Origin: Pseudomonas chlororaphis subsp. chlororaphis | GTDB lineage: Bacteria > Pseudomonadota > Gammaproteobacteria > Pseudomonadales > Pseudomonadaceae | Assembly: GCF_003945765.1 (NCBI RefSeq) | Contig: NZ_CP027712.1 | Location: 3,038,001 to 3,102,000 of the forward strand | Reading direction: 5' to 3' | DNA: 64,000 nt | Shown here: piece after piece, positions 63,201-64,000 of the stretch | Layout of the letters: the number at the start of each line of letters is the position of its first letter | Position numbering within the stretch: the first letter of the stretch is position 1 | The notes under the pieces: generated by a model | Told to the model about the DNA's origin: nothing | The model's database searches: none | What the model saw: only the letters and a program-made list of their open reading frames with translations | Translations under genes and position numbers: made by a program

Positions 63201-64000
63201 ACAGTGGTGGGCGTCGGCGACATGGCCGGCGACGTGTTCGGCAACGGCTTGCTGATGTCCGACAAGCTGCAGCTGGTCGCGGCCTTCAACCACATGCACA
63301 TCTTCATCGACCCGAATCCGGACCCGGCCACCAGCTTCGCCGAGCGCCAGCGCATGTTCGACCTGCCGCGTTCGGCCTGGAGCGACTACGACACCAGCAT
63401 CATGTCCGAAGGCGGCGGCATCTTCTCGCGCAGCGCGAAGAGCATCGCCATTTCGCCGCAGATGAAAGAACGCTTCGACATCCAGGCCGACAAGCTGACC
63501 CCGACCGAGCTGCTCAACGCCTTGCTCAAGGCGCCGGTGGACCTGTTGTGGAACGGCGGTATCGGTACCTACGTCAAGGCCAGCACGGAAAGCCACGCCG
63601 ATGTCGGCGACAAGGCCAACGATGCGCTGCGGGTCAACGGCAACGAGCTGCGCTGCAAGGTGGTGGGCGAGGGCGGCAACCTCGGCATGACCCAGCTGGG
63701 TCGTGTGGAGTTCGGCCTCAATGGCGGCGGTTCCAACACCGACTTCATCGACAACGCCGGTGGCGTGGACTGCTCCGACCACGAAGTGAACATCAAGATC
63801 CTGCTCAACGAAGTGGTGCAGGCCGGCGACATGACCGACAAGCAGCGTAACCAGCTGCTGGCGAGCATGACCGACGAAGTCGGTGGCCTGGTGTTGGGCA
63901 ACAACTACAAGCAGACCCAGGCCCTGTCCCTGGCGGCCCGTCGCGCCTTCGCGCGGATCGCCGAGTACAAGCGCCTGATGAGCGACCTGGAAGGCCGTGG
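60252..64000 (+). CDS. gdhB: NAD-specific glutamate dehydrogenase, large 180-kDa type (3' end missing)
   Basis: The frame is open to the right edge, giving about 1249 of the roughly 1600 residues expected. It converts glutamate to 2-oxoglutarate and ammonium with NAD. The long N-terminal ACT-like regulatory region is followed by the catalytic core: [20 protein letters not shown] near 818, [14 protein letters not shown] near 843, and the dinucleotide domain [19 protein letters not shown] near 985. The start [20 protein letters not shown] agrees with P. aeruginosa GdhB, and GGAG lies eight bases upstream. The C-terminal domain lies beyond the window. Confidence 0.96.
   Translation, partial: [1249 protein letters not shown]

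Noticed and set aside
60222..63782. Minus-strand open frame of about 1186 codons opposite gdhB
   Set aside because: It is the antisense of a well-conserved enzyme in GC-rich DNA, where the codon bias of the true gene suppresses stops. The composition (His/Gln/Val/Asp-rich) is typical of such shadows.

Overview
The window is a GC-rich, densely coded bacterial chromosome segment. Its gene content and order match Pseudomonas, most likely the P. fluorescens group. Two blocks are the conserved Pseudomonas neighbourhoods mltD-gloB-methyltransferase-rnhA-dnaQ-ldcA and DUF1853-nadK-phosphoesterase-rhomboid-DUF1315-DUF2797-pepN. moxR/bat and the large NAD-glutamate dehydrogenase gdhB follow further right. 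I see no rRNA, tRNA, CRISPR array, prophage or insertion sequence. This is core chromosome with small accessory insertions.

Layout. 1-1277: tail of a diheme cytochrome c-like gene and a lone degenerate GGDEF protein. 1358-8742 (minus): five-gene peptide ABC importer of the Yej/Npp type with two solute-binding proteins. 8956-18012: mltD, gloB, a methyltransferase, rnhA, a GDPD-like lipoprotein lacking its key catalytic residues, a DUF2388 protein, dnaQ, lysine decarboxylase and a GNAT acetyltransferase. 18009-21815: LysR regulator, small conserved protein, FMN reductase, and arsR-arsB without arsC. 21840-29403: the nadK...pepN block. 29548-35050: SulP transporter, then a YCF48-like protein with an RND/MMPL exporter. 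35315-38775: small protein, secreted beta-propeller lactonase-like protein, four tiny mostly exported proteins and a GST-like protein. 38772-43654: sbcDC.

43850-48130 holds the most distinctive feature. A MerR-family regulator is followed by three separately transcribed genes: a periplasmic DJ-1/PfpI protein, a saccharopine-dehydrogenase-like reductase and an Old Yellow Enzyme. Each target start is preceded by a promoter with a TTGAC(C/T) -35 box and a 19-bp spacer holding related CTTNAAG-type half-sites. The regulator's own upstream region carries the same element. This looks like a self-contained stress/detoxification regulon, probably for reactive electrophiles. The inducer is not known.

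48230-55603: an unknown small ORF, then the moxR-DUF58-DUF4381-batA-batB/C-batD operon (minus). 55827-59248 (minus): GntR/FadR regulator, L-2-hydroxyglutarate oxidase and an MHS-type MFS transporter, with the same 11-bp palindrome TTGTCAGACAA in front of the regulator and of lhgO. 59401-59754: unknown acidic protein. 60252 to the window end: gdhB, cut by the right edge.

Intergenic spaces carry two kinds of dispersed inverted repeats (REP-like): three copies of a GTAGCCGCTGCCG family and two GGAGCGAAG-type elements.
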